DNA of 64,000 nucleotides from Candidatus Chryseobacterium colombiense (GCA_029203185.1 CP119310.1:3230001-3294000); one strand, 5' to 3'. Shown: positions 9,346-18,081, numbered from the stretch's first letter. Numbers and translations: made by a program. Notes: generated by a model not told the origin, from the sequence alone.

Positions 9346-10059
9346 TTATTTAAAATGTTTCTCGGCTTCTGTTACAGATTCGGGTCTTCCCACATCGATC
9401 AAAATGCTGTCATGCACAAAACCATGTATATGTTCCGTATGCATAAGATCCAAATACTCCTCCATTACAGAAAACTTGCCGGTTCTTTTTATTTTATCAA
9501 AAATACTTGGGTTTATGCAATGAACACCACTAAATGCTAATGCTTTAAACCCTTTATTAAATTCAGCGAGCCTTTGTTCTCCGGTTTGTACATTTAGCCA
9601 TCCTCTTAATACCAATTCGTCATTAAAAAGCAGTTTTCTGGAGCTTTCCCGATCTGAAACTGCTAAAGTAGCAAAATCTTTTATCTTTTTATGATAATTC
9701 ACCAGTTCATCGATATTGATATTGGTTAAAATATCCGCATTCATAATCAGAAAGTCTTCTCCATGATCCAGGAATTTTCTTGCAAAAATCAATCCGCCTC
9801 CTGTTTCTAGCAGTTCTTCGGATTCGTCGGAGATTTCAATATGGCACCCGAAATTATCATTGATTTTTAAAAAATCAACAATCTGATTGCCAAAATGGTG
9901 AATATTGATAACAAAATCCTTTATTCCGAAACCTTTAAGATAATTGATGTTTCTTTCCAAAAGTGGAATTCCGTTTACCTTTGCCAAAGCTTTAGGGTGA
10001 TGATCAGTGAACGGCTTTAGTCTTGTTCCTTTTCCTGCTGCGAAAATGAGAGCTTTCAT
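9346..10059 (-). CDS. murU: MurU-like sugar-1-phosphate nucleotidyltransferase
   Basis: 237 residues. The N-terminus has the nucleotidyltransferase loop AAGKGTRLKPFT (7-18) and HPKALAKVNG with the substrate-contacting Lys, followed by NADILTN-type metal-binding residues near residue 110. Length and motifs fit MurU (N-acetylmuramate alpha-1-phosphate uridylyltransferase), which makes UDP-MurNAc in anabolic peptidoglycan recycling; a mannose- or glucose-1-phosphate transferase is the alternative. The kinase needed for the preceding step (AmgK-like) lies two genes upstream on the same strand, which supports the MurU reading. Confidence 0.72.
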   Translation of the reverse strand: MKALIFAAGKGTRLKPFTDHHPKALAKVNGIPLLERNINYLKGFGIKDFVINIHHFGNQIVDFLKINDNFGCHIEISDESEELLETGGGLIFARKFLDHGEDFLIMNADILTNINIDELVNYHKKIKDFATLAVSDRESSRKLLFNDELVLRGWLNVQTGEQRLAEFNKGFKALAFSGVHCINPSIFDKIKRTGKFSVMEEYLDLMHTEHIHGFVHDSILIDVGRPESVTEAEKHFK

Positions 10060-10068
10060 ATTTATGTA

Positions 10069-10158
10069 TAATGAGTAATTGGTAATGAGTAATTGTTGAT
10101 AAGCTATCTAAGTAATGAGGTTAAAAAATATTACTTATTGCACATTGCTCATTACTTA
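10069..10158. repeat. TAATGAGTAATT repeat cluster between murU-like and rapZ-like genes
   Basis: TAATGAGTAATT occurs at 10069-10080 and 10083-10094, a shorter TAATGAG at 10113-10119, and the inverted form CTCATTACTTA at 10148-10158. The inverted copy overlaps the stop codon of the RapZ-like gene. The unit can pair with itself across the gap and may be a dispersed genomic repeat. Confidence 0.6.
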
Positions 10159-10562
10159 TAATTAAGTTGATGCTGTTCATCATGATGAAGGCTGATTTCC
10201 ACTTTTTCACCATATTTTTCTTCAATAAAATGAGCAATCTTTATTGCAGAATACACTGATCTGTGTTGTCCTCCAGTACATCCGAAATTGATTTGCAGGT
10301 TTTCGAAACCACGCGCAACATAATTGTCAATTGTGATAGATACAAGTGATTTGATGAGCTCTAAAAATTGTGGCATTTCAGTCTTTGTTTCAAGGTATTC
10401 CTGAACGCCAATATCATTTCCTGTCTGACTTTTATATTCTTCAATTCTTCCCGGGTTTAGAATTCCACGGCAATCGAAGGTAAAACCACCTCCGTTTCCT
10501 GAATTATCCTTTGGAATTCCTCCTTTTTTATAAGAAAAACTGTGAATGTCTATGTGTAGCAT
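10152..10562 (-). CDS. Stand-alone RapZ C-terminal domain protein
   Basis: 136 residues matching only the C-terminal half of RapZ: FSYKKGGIP near residue 10, FDCRGILNPGR (29-39), TGND, and the signature GCTGGQHRSV (94-103), then HHDEQH near the end. In E. coli this domain binds glucosamine-6-phosphate and controls GlmS through small RNAs; the N-terminal P-loop kinase-like half is absent here. It lies between an AmgK-like kinase and a MurU-like transferase, which both handle amino sugars, so a role as amino-sugar-phosphate sensor is an attractive inference. The family assignment is strong; the function is inferred. Confidence 0.88.
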   Translation of the reverse strand: MLHIDIHSFSYKKGGIPKDNSGNGGGFTFDCRGILNPGRIEEYKSQTGNDIGVQEYLETKTEMPQFLELIKSLVSITIDNYVARGFENLQINFGCTGGQHRSVYSAIKIAHFIEEKYGEKVEISLHHDEQHQLNYK

Positions 10563-10697
10563 TTTTATATTTTAATAATTAAAGTTTAATTAAATTTTAC
10601 CATTAAGGTATTAAGATAGTTAAGAATGTATTATTCCGGTAAAAGATTAAGATATTCATTTACCAAGGGTTTCATAGATTGCTTTTATAATTCAAAT

Positions 10698-11714
10698 TTA
10701 TTTTAAAATCTCTTCAATTTTTAACTTGGTTTTTTCCAAACTTAACTGTTCAATCACTTTTTTTAGCTCAGGATATTCTTTCATGTGATCCCAATTTTTA
10801 GAAAAATCAGAGATATTTTCAATTCCTTTTTCAATACTTGCAATGAAATGTTGTTTTTTCTGGATTAATCCTCTAAAGCCATACGCTCCTAAAACCTGTA
10901 AAAATCTCATCAGCTGAATGGGTTTTACCGACTCTTTTAGTTGAGCTTGAATTTCTTTATTTTCAAATTGTTGAATATAAAAATCGAGCATTTCATTCTT
11001 AAAATCTTCAGGAAAGTTTGCCTTTGCCTGAAACAGAAAAGAAATTACATCATACATTAAAGGCCCTTTCATGGCTGACTGATAGTCGATAAACGAAACA
11101 TTATTATGTTCATTCACCATAATATTTCTTGCCTGGAAATCGCGGATCATTAAGCCTTTCGGTTCCAATTGCTCGATAAGCGAAACGATTGCTTTAAATT
11201 CTTTTAAGAGTGTCGATTTATGATATTCCAATTCAAGAACATCGGCAACAAAATTCTTAAAATAATACAGGTCATGCGTTACAGGTAGTTCATCATACCG
11301 TTCATATTCAAAGGTTTTGCTGTAATCTATTTTTTTCTGTGTAAGTATCTGAAGCTGATAAAGATTTTCTAGAGTCTTTTGTACCAAATATTTAACATTT
11401 TCGGACAACCCTTCCTGGGTGATGATTTCGGAGAGTGTTTTTTCGCCTAAAAATTCCTGAACATACAGTTTTCTGTCTTCTGAGATAGCAAGAATGGCAG
11501 GAGTGTTCAGATGTAGCTCTGAAAAAACTTCAGAGTAATAAAAAAAGCTTTCATTCTCCTGAATATTTTCGTTATAAGTGATAATGTATTTGCAGTTGTC
11601 AGATTGAGCCCAAAAATTTACCCTTGCAGAACCGCTTTGAGCCAAGGTGATGAATTCAGAAGATTTTTTACCAAGATAGTTTTCAAAAAATCGTTTAGCG
11701 TTTTCAGAAATCAT
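10698..11714 (-). CDS. amgK: AmgK-like aminoglycoside-phosphotransferase-fold sugar kinase
   Basis: 338 residues from the ATG at 11714. The longer frame begins with a TTG that lies inside the promoter -7 box. APH-fold kinase: catalytic loop RDFQARN (191-197), metal-binding IDYQ (209-212) and GPLMYDVISFL just after, the pattern of AmgK, which phosphorylates the anomeric carbon of MurNAc and GlcNAc. The His usual in the HRD motif is replaced by Ile (MIRDFQ). It heads the minus-strand group with the RapZ-like and MurU-like genes. An alternative is another small-molecule APH kinase. Confidence 0.72.
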   Translation of the reverse strand: MISENAKRFFENYLGKKSSEFITLAQSGSARVNFWAQSDNCKYIITYNENIQENESFFYYSEVFSELHLNTPAILAISEDRKLYVQEFLGEKTLSEIITQEGLSENVKYLVQKTLENLYQLQILTQKKIDYSKTFEYERYDELPVTHDLYYFKNFVADVLELEYHKSTLLKEFKAIVSLIEQLEPKGLMIRDFQARNIMVNEHNNVSFIDYQSAMKGPLMYDVISFLFQAKANFPEDFKNEMLDFYIQQFENKEIQAQLKESVKPIQLMRFLQVLGAYGFRGLIQKKQHFIASIEKGIENISDFSKNWDHMKEYPELKKVIEQLSLEKTKLKIEEILK

Positions 11715-11723
11715 AATATGAAA

Positions 11724-11731
11724 CAAATATA
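11724..11731 (-). promoter_or_regulatory. Promoter -7 box of the amgK-like gene
   Basis: TATATTTG on the minus strand fits TAnnTTTG and ends 9 bases before the ATG at 11714. No clear -33 TTTG is present at the usual spacing. Confidence 0.6.
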
Positions 11732-11751
11732 CTAAATTACAGTCTAATTTT

Positions 11752-11759
11752 TATCTTTG
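11752..11759 (+). promoter_or_regulatory. Promoter -7 box of xrtF
   Basis: TATCTTTG fits TAnnTTTG and ends only 4 bases before the xrtF ATG at 11764, implying a leaderless or nearly leaderless transcript. It is back to back with the amgK-like box, 20 bases away. Confidence 0.65.
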
Positions 11760-11763
11760 CACT

Positions 11764-12294
11764 ATGCTAAAGGATTTCAAACCGGTATTAAGCATTTTAT
11801 TACGTTTCATCATCATTTATCTGGTGTTGTTATTTGCGTATCAGTTTTATCTGAATAGCTTTAAAGAGACCGGGCTTGATCCTTTTTCTCGAATGGTTGC
11901 AGAGCAGGTGAGACTTGTTCAGAATGTATTAGGCTATCCTACGATGTTATATGATGATATAAAAGAGGAGCAGGTTTGGTTTCACGTAAAAGGAAACTAT
12001 GTCACAAGAATGGTTGAAGGATGCAATGCTGTTTCGGTAATGATTCTCTTTGTTTCTTTTATTTTTGCCTTCTATAAAGGAATTAAAACGTTTGTTTTTG
12101 TAATTGCAGGGCTGATTATCTTGTATATAATGAATTTTTTAAGGATTGTAGGATTAAATATTGTTGTATCAGACTATCCGAATTACAGTAAAATGGCTCA
12201 TGATTACATATTCCCTGCGGTTATTTATGGGACAGTGGTTTTGCTTTGGTTAGTATGGATTAAATGTTTTGCCTTAAAAAATGAAAATACTTAG
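11764..12294 (+). CDS. xrtF: Exosortase XrtF
   Basis: 176-residue membrane protein with several predicted transmembrane helices. The exosortase catalytic triad is visible: Cys87 in VEGCNAV, Arg127 in NFLRIVGLN and His146 in AHDYIFPAV. Length and context match the short XrtF subfamily of Bacteroidetes, a transpeptidase-like enzyme presumed to process C-terminally tagged exported proteins. The next gene overlaps it by 14 bases and encodes the XrtF-associated protein. No protein with a PEP-CTERM-like tag was recognised in the window. Confidence 0.9.
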   Translation: MLKDFKPVLSILLRFIIIYLVLLFAYQFYLNSFKETGLDPFSRMVAEQVRLVQNVLGYPTMLYDDIKEEQVWFHVKGNYVTRMVEGCNAVSVMILFVSFIFAFYKGIKTFVFVIAGLIILYIMNFLRIVGLNIVVSDYPNYSKMAHDYIFPAVIYGTVVLLWLVWIKCFALKNENT

Positions 12295-12715
12295 TTGGTT
12301 TCTCGTAATAGTAGGGATTTTTGGTCTTATAGGTGTGAGAATGCTTGAAGATACTTTATTCTATGATCCCTTTCTTGGTTATTTTCATGAAGCAAATAAA
12401 AATATAAATTTCCCTTCATTTGAATGGAGAAGATTAATTTTTGGACATCTTTTTAGATTTATTTTAAATCTTCTGTTTTCCTGTTTAATTATTCAGTGTC
12501 TCTTTAAAAATAAAGAATGGACAACACAGGGGGTTATTTTAATGGTGATCGTTTTTGCAATCATTTTTCCCATTTATTTGTATTGTATTTATTCTCAATT
12601 CGAAATAGGATATCTTTTTTCTTTTTATATGAGACGGTTTGTGATTCAGCCATTAGTTCTGCTGTTAATTGTTCCGTTATTCTATTATAGAAAACAAATG
12701 GCGGTGAAAAACTGA
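12281..12715 (+). CDS. Exosortase F system-associated membrane protein
   Basis: 144 residues with about four hydrophobic helices. The N-terminal part has LFYDPFLGYF and PSFEWRRLIFGHLFRF, characteristic of the family encoded next to xrtF. It overlaps xrtF by 14 bases, so translation is probably coupled. Its TGA stop (12713-12715) abuts the stop codon of the convergent CDF gene with no base between. Mechanistic role unknown. Confidence 0.85.
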   Translation: MKILSWFLVIVGIFGLIGVRMLEDTLFYDPFLGYFHEANKNINFPSFEWRRLIFGHLFRFILNLLFSCLIIQCLFKNKEWTTQGVILMVIVFAIIFPIYLYCIYSQFEIGYLFSFYMRRFVIQPLVLLLIVPLFYYRKQMAVKN

Positions 12716-13714
12716 TTACCCGGCTGTATGTTTTTCGATGCTGGTCACATTTTCCGGCGTCCATTCCACTCTTTTTATGAAGTCTTTTTCACGAACCGGA
12801 CAATCTTTGATTTGACAAATGGAGCAGGAGATAGGTTTACAATCATCCATATGAAAATTGAACTCGACACTTCGGTTAGTATTTTGAGCTAAAAGAATAA
12901 TTACTTTTTCCATTTCACTATGGGCTTCACGAAGGCTGTAATACCATGGGAGTGTAATGTGGGCATCCATATGAAGGGAAGAACCGAACTGCTGGATTTT
13001 CATGTTATGAACGTCGATCCATTCTATTCTTCTGTTTTCTTCAAGTATGGCAATGATCTGGTTCAGTAAATCAGGGTCTTGCTCGTCCATAATTCCGCTT
13101 AAAGATTTACGGACAATTTTGTAGCCGACAACAATGATATAAGCTCCAAAAATAAGTGCTACGACGGAATCTATCCAGTAAATTTTTGTGAAATAAACCA
13201 CGATTAAACTGACTACAACTCCAAGAGTGGTAATGGTATCAGATTGTAAGTGTTTTCCAGAGGATATAAGCACCAATGAATTTTCTCTTTTTCCTTTTTT
13301 GATTGAAATATATCCTAATAAATAATTGATAATGGCGGTTGCGGCAATGATGAAGATTCCCCAATCCAGTTTATTTAAAACTTTTCCAACAATTAAGCTG
13401 TTTACACCTTCATAGATAATGATAACTCCTGCAATGGCAATAAGAGCTCCTTCAATTCCGGAGGTGACAAATTCTACTTTTCCATGACCGTAAGGATGAT
13501 CTTCGTCTTTGGGTTTGGCGGCGAGATATAAAGAATACAATCCCATAAAAGCACTGATGATATTCACAATGCTTTCCATGGCATCTGAAAAAACAGCATC
13601 GGATTTAGTCAGCTTCCAGGCTATAATTTTCCCGATGAAAAGAATAATGCCAAAAGCTGCAATGAGTTTTTGAAAGCCTATTTTATCTGTATTTGTAGTT
13701 TTCTGAATGTTCAT
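12716..13714 (-). CDS. Cation diffusion facilitator transporter with Cys-rich tail
   Basis: 332 residues. Six predicted helices with the CDF metal site residues in SDAMESI (43-49) and HPYGHGK (73-79), and a second site in HLQSDT near residue 154; a cytoplasmic ferredoxin-like C-terminal domain follows. CDF proteins export Zn, Fe, Co or Mn by proton antiport. Unusually, the tail near residues 292-308 has four cysteines in DDCKPISCSICQIKDC, a potential extra metal site. The gene ends against the XrtF-associated gene, so the two are convergent. Metal specificity cannot be read from the sequence. Confidence 0.92.
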   Translation of the reverse strand: MNIQKTTNTDKIGFQKLIAAFGIILFIGKIIAWKLTKSDAVFSDAMESIVNIISAFMGLYSLYLAAKPKDEDHPYGHGKVEFVTSGIEGALIAIAGVIIIYEGVNSLIVGKVLNKLDWGIFIIAATAIINYLLGYISIKKGKRENSLVLISSGKHLQSDTITTLGVVVSLIVVYFTKIYWIDSVVALIFGAYIIVVGYKIVRKSLSGIMDEQDPDLLNQIIAILEENRRIEWIDVHNMKIQQFGSSLHMDAHITLPWYYSLREAHSEMEKVIILLAQNTNRSVEFNFHMDDCKPISCSICQIKDCPVREKDFIKRVEWTPENVTSIEKHTAG

Positions 13715-13723
13715 AGGTTTGAT

Positions 13724-13757
13724 AAAAAAAAGAATCTCAATTCTGAGACTCTTTTTT
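13724..13757 (-). terminator. Terminator of asd
   Basis: AGAATCTCA ... TGAGACTCT forms a 9-bp stem with one G-T pair, with A-runs and T-runs on either side. On the minus strand it follows the asd stop and precedes the CDF gene. Confidence 0.75.
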
Positions 13758-13768
13758 ATTTTGTTAGT

Positions 13769-14761
13769 TTAAACTAAGTTATTGGCTACAATATATTCTG
13801 CGATCTGTACTGCGTTGGTAGCGGCTCCTTTTCGGAGGTTATCTGCCACAATCCAGAGATTCAGGGTCTTTGGCTGTGAAAGATCCCGTCTTATCCTGCC
13901 GACGAAAACTTCGTCTTTACCTTCCGAGTAAAGAGGCATTGGATATTCGTTGTTCTTTACGTTATCCATTACCACAACTCCGGGAGTTTCGGATAGGATT
14001 TTTCTTACTTCATCAAGATCGAATTCATTTTCAAATTCGATATTTACACTTTCTGAGTGTCCTCCTTGTACAGGAACTCTTACCGCAGTTGCTGTTAAAT
14101 TAAATGTATCATCACCTAGAATTTTCTTAGGTTCTTTCATTAATTTAATCTCTTCTTTCGTATAATCGTCATCTGCAAAAACATCACAATGTGGCAATGC
14201 ATTTTTGAATATCTGATAAGGATACACTTTTGCAATAGAATCGTCGCCGCTGATTTCTCCGTTCAATTGGTCAACAGCTGCTTTACCGGTTCCTGTAACG
14301 GATTGGTAAGTAGAAACGATTACTCTTTTTAAATCATATTTTTTGTTCAGAGGTCCTAAAACCATTACTAACTGAATAGTCGAACAGTTCGGATTTGCAA
14401 TGATTTTATCTTCTTTAGTCAATACATTTGCATTGATTTCAGGAACTACCAGTTTCTTGTCAGGATCCATTCTCCATGCGGAAGAATTGTCGATAACCGT
14501 TGTTCCCGCTTCTGCAAAAAGAGGTGCGAATTCCAAAGAAGTACCACCACCTGCAGAGAAGATTGCAATATCCGGTTTGGCAGCTATAGCGTCTTTCATG
14601 CTTACAATTGTGAATTCTTCCTGTTTATACTTCACCTTCTTACCAATAGATCTTTCCGATGCTACCGGAATTAATTCGGTGATAGGGAAGTTCCTTTCCT
14701 CAAGAACTTTCAGCATAACTTGTCCAACCATTCCTGTTGAACCTACTACAGCTACTTTCAT
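13769..14761 (-). CDS. asd: Aspartate-semialdehyde dehydrogenase
   Basis: 330 residues. NADP-binding GSTGMVG (7-13), catalytic Cys126 in ANPNCSTIQ, and GGHSES with the substrate-site His near residue 240. It reduces 4-phospho-L-aspartate to aspartate 4-semialdehyde, the branch point to lysine/diaminopimelate, threonine and methionine, in the cytosol. Full length for the family. It is transcribed alone or with the small membrane-protein gene upstream; a terminator follows. Confidence 0.97.
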   Translation of the reverse strand: MKVAVVGSTGMVGQVMLKVLEERNFPITELIPVASERSIGKKVKYKQEEFTIVSMKDAIAAKPDIAIFSAGGGTSLEFAPLFAEAGTTVIDNSSAWRMDPDKKLVVPEINANVLTKEDKIIANPNCSTIQLVMVLGPLNKKYDLKRVIVSTYQSVTGTGKAAVDQLNGEISGDDSIAKVYPYQIFKNALPHCDVFADDDYTKEEIKLMKEPKKILGDDTFNLTATAVRVPVQGGHSESVNIEFENEFDLDEVRKILSETPGVVVMDNVKNNEYPMPLYSEGKDEVFVGRIRRDLSQPKTLNLWIVADNLRKGAATNAVQIAEYIVANNLV

Positions 14762-14794
14762 TTTAATGATTAAAAATTATTTAAGTTAATATAT

Positions 14795-15232
14795 TTATGC
14801 CCCGAAGACTCTTGCCCAAGGGAATGCGAATGCAAATAAGCCAACCGCGATCAATCCCATGATCACAACTCCTAAAGAAATGGTATCATTAGATTTTACT
14901 TTTTTATTGACAATCGTCATTAAAACAGCCGCGATCAACATTGAAAATGGATGTTCTACATACTGGAATCTTGAATAAGAATCGCTCATTAATGTTCCTG
15001 CAGATAAAGCAGCTTTAACACCAGGAGATACTAATAATAAAATTAGTCCTGCTAAAAATTGGATGTGGAAGAAAATCATAGTGAAAAGAGTTGTTTTCTT
15101 TAAAAACTTGTTCACTTTTCCACTGAACCCGAACATAGTCGCTAAAAGTGCAATAACGAATAATGCTACCAAAAGCAATTCTAAGTACCCAAACCCTTTG
15201 TGGGCATTAAGCAAAATCTTGTAAAAATCCAT
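14795..15232 (-). CDS. Small four-helix membrane protein
   Basis: 145 residues from the ATG at 15232 (MDFYKILLNAHKGFGYLELL). A -7 box at 15260-15267 sits inside the longer frame, which supports this start. Four hydrophobic helices are predicted, with His residues near helices 1, 2 and 3 (NAHKGFG, IFFHIQF, VEHPFS). This layout resembles the cytochrome-b-like small membrane family of Bacteroidetes that is often mislabelled as a ribosomal protein. Whether it binds heme is unknown. Confidence 0.7.
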   Translation of the reverse strand: MDFYKILLNAHKGFGYLELLLVALFVIALLATMFGFSGKVNKFLKKTTLFTMIFFHIQFLAGLILLLVSPGVKAALSAGTLMSDSYSRFQYVEHPFSMLIAAVLMTIVNKKVKSNDTISLGVVIMGLIAVGLFAFAFPWARVFGA

Positions 15233-15259
15233 ATTTTGTTTTTTCTGTTTTTCCGAATA

Positions 15260-15267
15260 CAAATATA
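15260..15267 (-). promoter_or_regulatory. Promoter -7 box of the small membrane-protein gene
   Basis: TATATTTG on the minus strand, ending 27 bases before the ATG at 15232 and just after the TonB receptor terminator. Confidence 0.55.
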
Positions 15268-15270
15268 ACA

Positions 15271-15295
15271 AAAATCCCAGCGATAAGCCGGGATT
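15271..15295 (-). terminator. Terminator of the TonB-dependent receptor gene
   Basis: AATCCC ... GGGATT arms with an inner GC pair form a hairpin. On the minus strand it is followed by TTTTTG, about 33 bases after the receptor stop. Confidence 0.75.
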
Positions 15296-15327
15296 GATAT
15301 TTATAAAATCTAATGTTTCTTAGATTA

Positions 15328-17871
15328 TTAGAAATTGAATGATAATGTTGCAGCCCATGTTCTTCCGAATCCGAAGAAAACTTGGTTACCTGTAGCAACA
15401 CCTTTATATAATTTGCCCGCTTGCTCATAAGTTGGAGCTGTAGCTGCAGTTCCAGTTTTATCATCAGCGTGAATAGCTGTTAAAGATTCTGCAATATAAG
15501 TAGTATCAAACAAATTATAAACATTTCCTCTGATTGTAAAGAATTGCGAAGGATTGTTTAATTTTATTTTGTAAGAAATTCCTAAGTCGAATAAGTGGTA
15601 AGCAGGAAGTTCTAGTGCTCCTTTAGCTCCGGCTTGGCTATAAGTATATACATCTAAAGATGAGTATAAGTTATTAGCATATCTCCAGTTTGCATCAATT
15701 TTAAGATCTTTTACTGGACTTACCGTAAGACCTAAAGCGGCAGTCATTTGAGCAGATTCACCCACTTTTACATTATCTAAGTTAAGCGTTAACTCATTAG
15801 AAGCATTTCCTGGTATAGTGTATGGTGCATTATCTGCATCAGTGAACGTTGAAGCTGTTGCTGTTCCTTTGTAATGCCAGTCTCCTACTGAGAACATACC
15901 ATAAGCAGACAAGAATCTGTTAAGAACTAGGTTCGCATCGATTTCAATACCTTGGTGAACTTCGTTCATACCATTAATTTCTGCATAATAAGTAGTTCTT
16001 ACATTCGTTGGACTGGTGTAAGATAATCCTGTTTTTCTTAAATATCTGTCGTCCCAAGTGGTTCTGTAGATGTTTACGTTGGCATTGAACTTTGAAGATC
16101 TAAACCCATATCCTAGTTCTGCACCAAATATCTTTTCGTTTTTAGCATCTGGAGAAACTATATTTTCATTACTTCTGTAGATTGAATTAAAGAAAGGTTG
16201 TTTCTCATAATAACCAATATTACCAAATACATTATGATGTTCATTGATATTATAGTTTGCTCCTGCCTTAACATTATAACCAAGTAGGTTTTTATAGTCA
16301 GTTGTTGTTGGCATGATAGTGCCGTTCTTAGATTTGGTAACATTATCAATGATAAAATTATCAATTCTTTGGAAGCCTTGGTTTGAAACTGATCCCTGTA
16401 CAAATGCAGAGAAATCATTTTTTGTATATTCTAATTGTCCGAAAGCACCATACCAAAGTACGTTAGAATCATTACTGAAAGTAATTCTATTATTAATATC
16501 TGTTACTTTTCCTCCGAATGGATTCCAGTTTGGATTTGTACTTTCAGTTGCCGTTACGATATTATTACCAATATTTTTATTGCTTTTATCAAGATAACCT
16601 GAACCTCCTAATAAGTCACTTACTACTGTATAGTGATAACCTTTATAGTATCTTGCATCAACACCCGCACTCAATTTAAAGTTTTCATTGAATTTATGGT
16701 TAAAAGATGAGATTACACCAAACCAGTTATGCGAGTTTACAGATGCGTTTCTAATCAAAATTCCTTTAGTTGGATCTGATGCTTGATTCGCAGCATAAAT
16801 TGCATCAAAGTTATAAAGTCCTGTATTCGGATCTCTGAAAGTACTTAAACTTTTTCCATTTGCACTACCGGTAGTGTTAGTACCACCCCCTCTACCAAAA
16901 GAAGCGTAAACAACGGTATTAAGTTTTGATTTCTCACTAATGTTCCAATCCCAGTTTAGAGACATTACTGGTTTATGATAATAATTTACTCTTGCAGAAT
17001 ATTCTCTACCATTCAAATATCCCCAGTCTGAGTTATATTTTCTATCTGGTGTTCCGTCGTGGTCCTGATTATAAAGGATGTAATTATCAATTGTTGAAGC
17101 AAAAGATCTTTGGTTATGCCATTGAGGAGCTCCAGTAATTGTAAATTGAAAATCATGTTTGCTACCAGGTTTGTTATATCCTAAGGCAAAATAATAGTTA
17201 TAACCTTCAAACTTTGTTCCATCAGCATACATAGATCCTGCTGTTCTACTCATTAAGAATGAAGAAGACCATCCTTTTGCAGATTTTCCTGTATTGTATG
17301 CAAATAATGATTTCACATAATCATTATTTCCTAATCCAAAAGAAACAATTCCACCTTGTTTTTTATCAGCTGCTCTTGTTAAAATATTTACTGTACCCCC
17401 TACAGATGCAATAGCTAATTTGGAAGAACCAAGACCTCTTTGTACTTGCATAGCAGATGTTACATCAGAAAGTCCGGCCCAGTTAGACCAATAAACAGCT
17501 CCATTTTCCATGTCGTTTACAGGCATACCATTTACCATTACGGCAATGTTATTTTGGCTAAAACCTCTAATATTAAGTTTAGAGTCTCCAAAACCTCCTC
17601 CAGCTTTTGTTGCATACACAGATGGAGTTGTATTTAAAATTTCCGGAAATTCCTGATTTCCTAATTTTTCAACAATTTGTGCTTCTTTGATTGTCGAAAC
17701 TGCTACCGGTGTTTTTCTGTCTTTTGCAATGTCAGCCACACCAGTTAGTACAACTTGTTCAATGTCCTTAGACCTTGTGTCAACTGTGTCTTTAGTTTTT
17801 TGAGCGTAATAGACACTAGCTGTAGATAATGTAATTATCGCAGTTAGCATCGATTTGTTGATTAATTTCAT
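15328..17871 (-). CDS. TonB-dependent outer-membrane receptor
   Basis: 847 residues: a signal peptide (cleavage after YYAQ, near residue 24), a plug domain with LNIRGFSQNNIAVMVNGMPV near residue 105 and GGTVNILTR near 160, then a 22-strand-type barrel rich in aromatic residues, ending in the outer-membrane signature ATLSFNF. It imports a ligand too large for porins using TonB energy. There is no N-terminal carboxypeptidase-like domain and no SusD gene beside it, which argues against a SusC glycan system. Substrate unknown; siderophore or other iron ligand is the usual default. Confidence 0.92.
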   Translation of the reverse strand: MKLINKSMLTAIITLSTASVYYAQKTKDTVDTRSKDIEQVVLTGVADIAKDRKTPVAVSTIKEAQIVEKLGNQEFPEILNTTPSVYATKAGGGFGDSKLNIRGFSQNNIAVMVNGMPVNDMENGAVYWSNWAGLSDVTSAMQVQRGLGSSKLAIASVGGTVNILTRAADKKQGGIVSFGLGNNDYVKSLFAYNTGKSAKGWSSSFLMSRTAGSMYADGTKFEGYNYYFALGYNKPGSKHDFQFTITGAPQWHNQRSFASTIDNYILYNQDHDGTPDRKYNSDWGYLNGREYSARVNYYHKPVMSLNWDWNISEKSKLNTVVYASFGRGGGTNTTGSANGKSLSTFRDPNTGLYNFDAIYAANQASDPTKGILIRNASVNSHNWFGVISSFNHKFNENFKLSAGVDARYYKGYHYTVVSDLLGGSGYLDKSNKNIGNNIVTATESTNPNWNPFGGKVTDINNRITFSNDSNVLWYGAFGQLEYTKNDFSAFVQGSVSNQGFQRIDNFIIDNVTKSKNGTIMPTTTDYKNLLGYNVKAGANYNINEHHNVFGNIGYYEKQPFFNSIYRSNENIVSPDAKNEKIFGAELGYGFRSSKFNANVNIYRTTWDDRYLRKTGLSYTSPTNVRTTYYAEINGMNEVHQGIEIDANLVLNRFLSAYGMFSVGDWHYKGTATASTFTDADNAPYTIPGNASNELTLNLDNVKVGESAQMTAALGLTVSPVKDLKIDANWRYANNLYSSLDVYTYSQAGAKGALELPAYHLFDLGISYKIKLNNPSQFFTIRGNVYNLFDTTYIAESLTAIHADDKTGTAATAPTYEQAGKLYKGVATGNQVFFGFGRTWAATLSFNF

Positions 17872-18081
17872 AATCGTTAGTAATAGTTAGATTTAAATTT
17901 TATGCAAAAATCGGTATTTTTTTTTTAACTATTATTAACTAACTATTAATTTTTACTCAATCTTAATAATTGTTATTTATCTGATTTTCAGATGTTTGTA
18001 TTTTATGCTACGCATAGTATGAAAAAAATCATATTGTTTAATTGGTAATAAACTGACTTGATTTTTGTTAAAAATTCAAAG

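Noticed and set aside
14400..14789. 129-codon plus-strand frame inside asd
   Set aside because: Shadow of asd; no promoter box and no recognisable family.
17872..18081. Promoter for the TonB receptor
   Set aside because: Only GATTTTTG, one mismatch from TAnnTTTG, was found and no -33 box; not listed as a feature.
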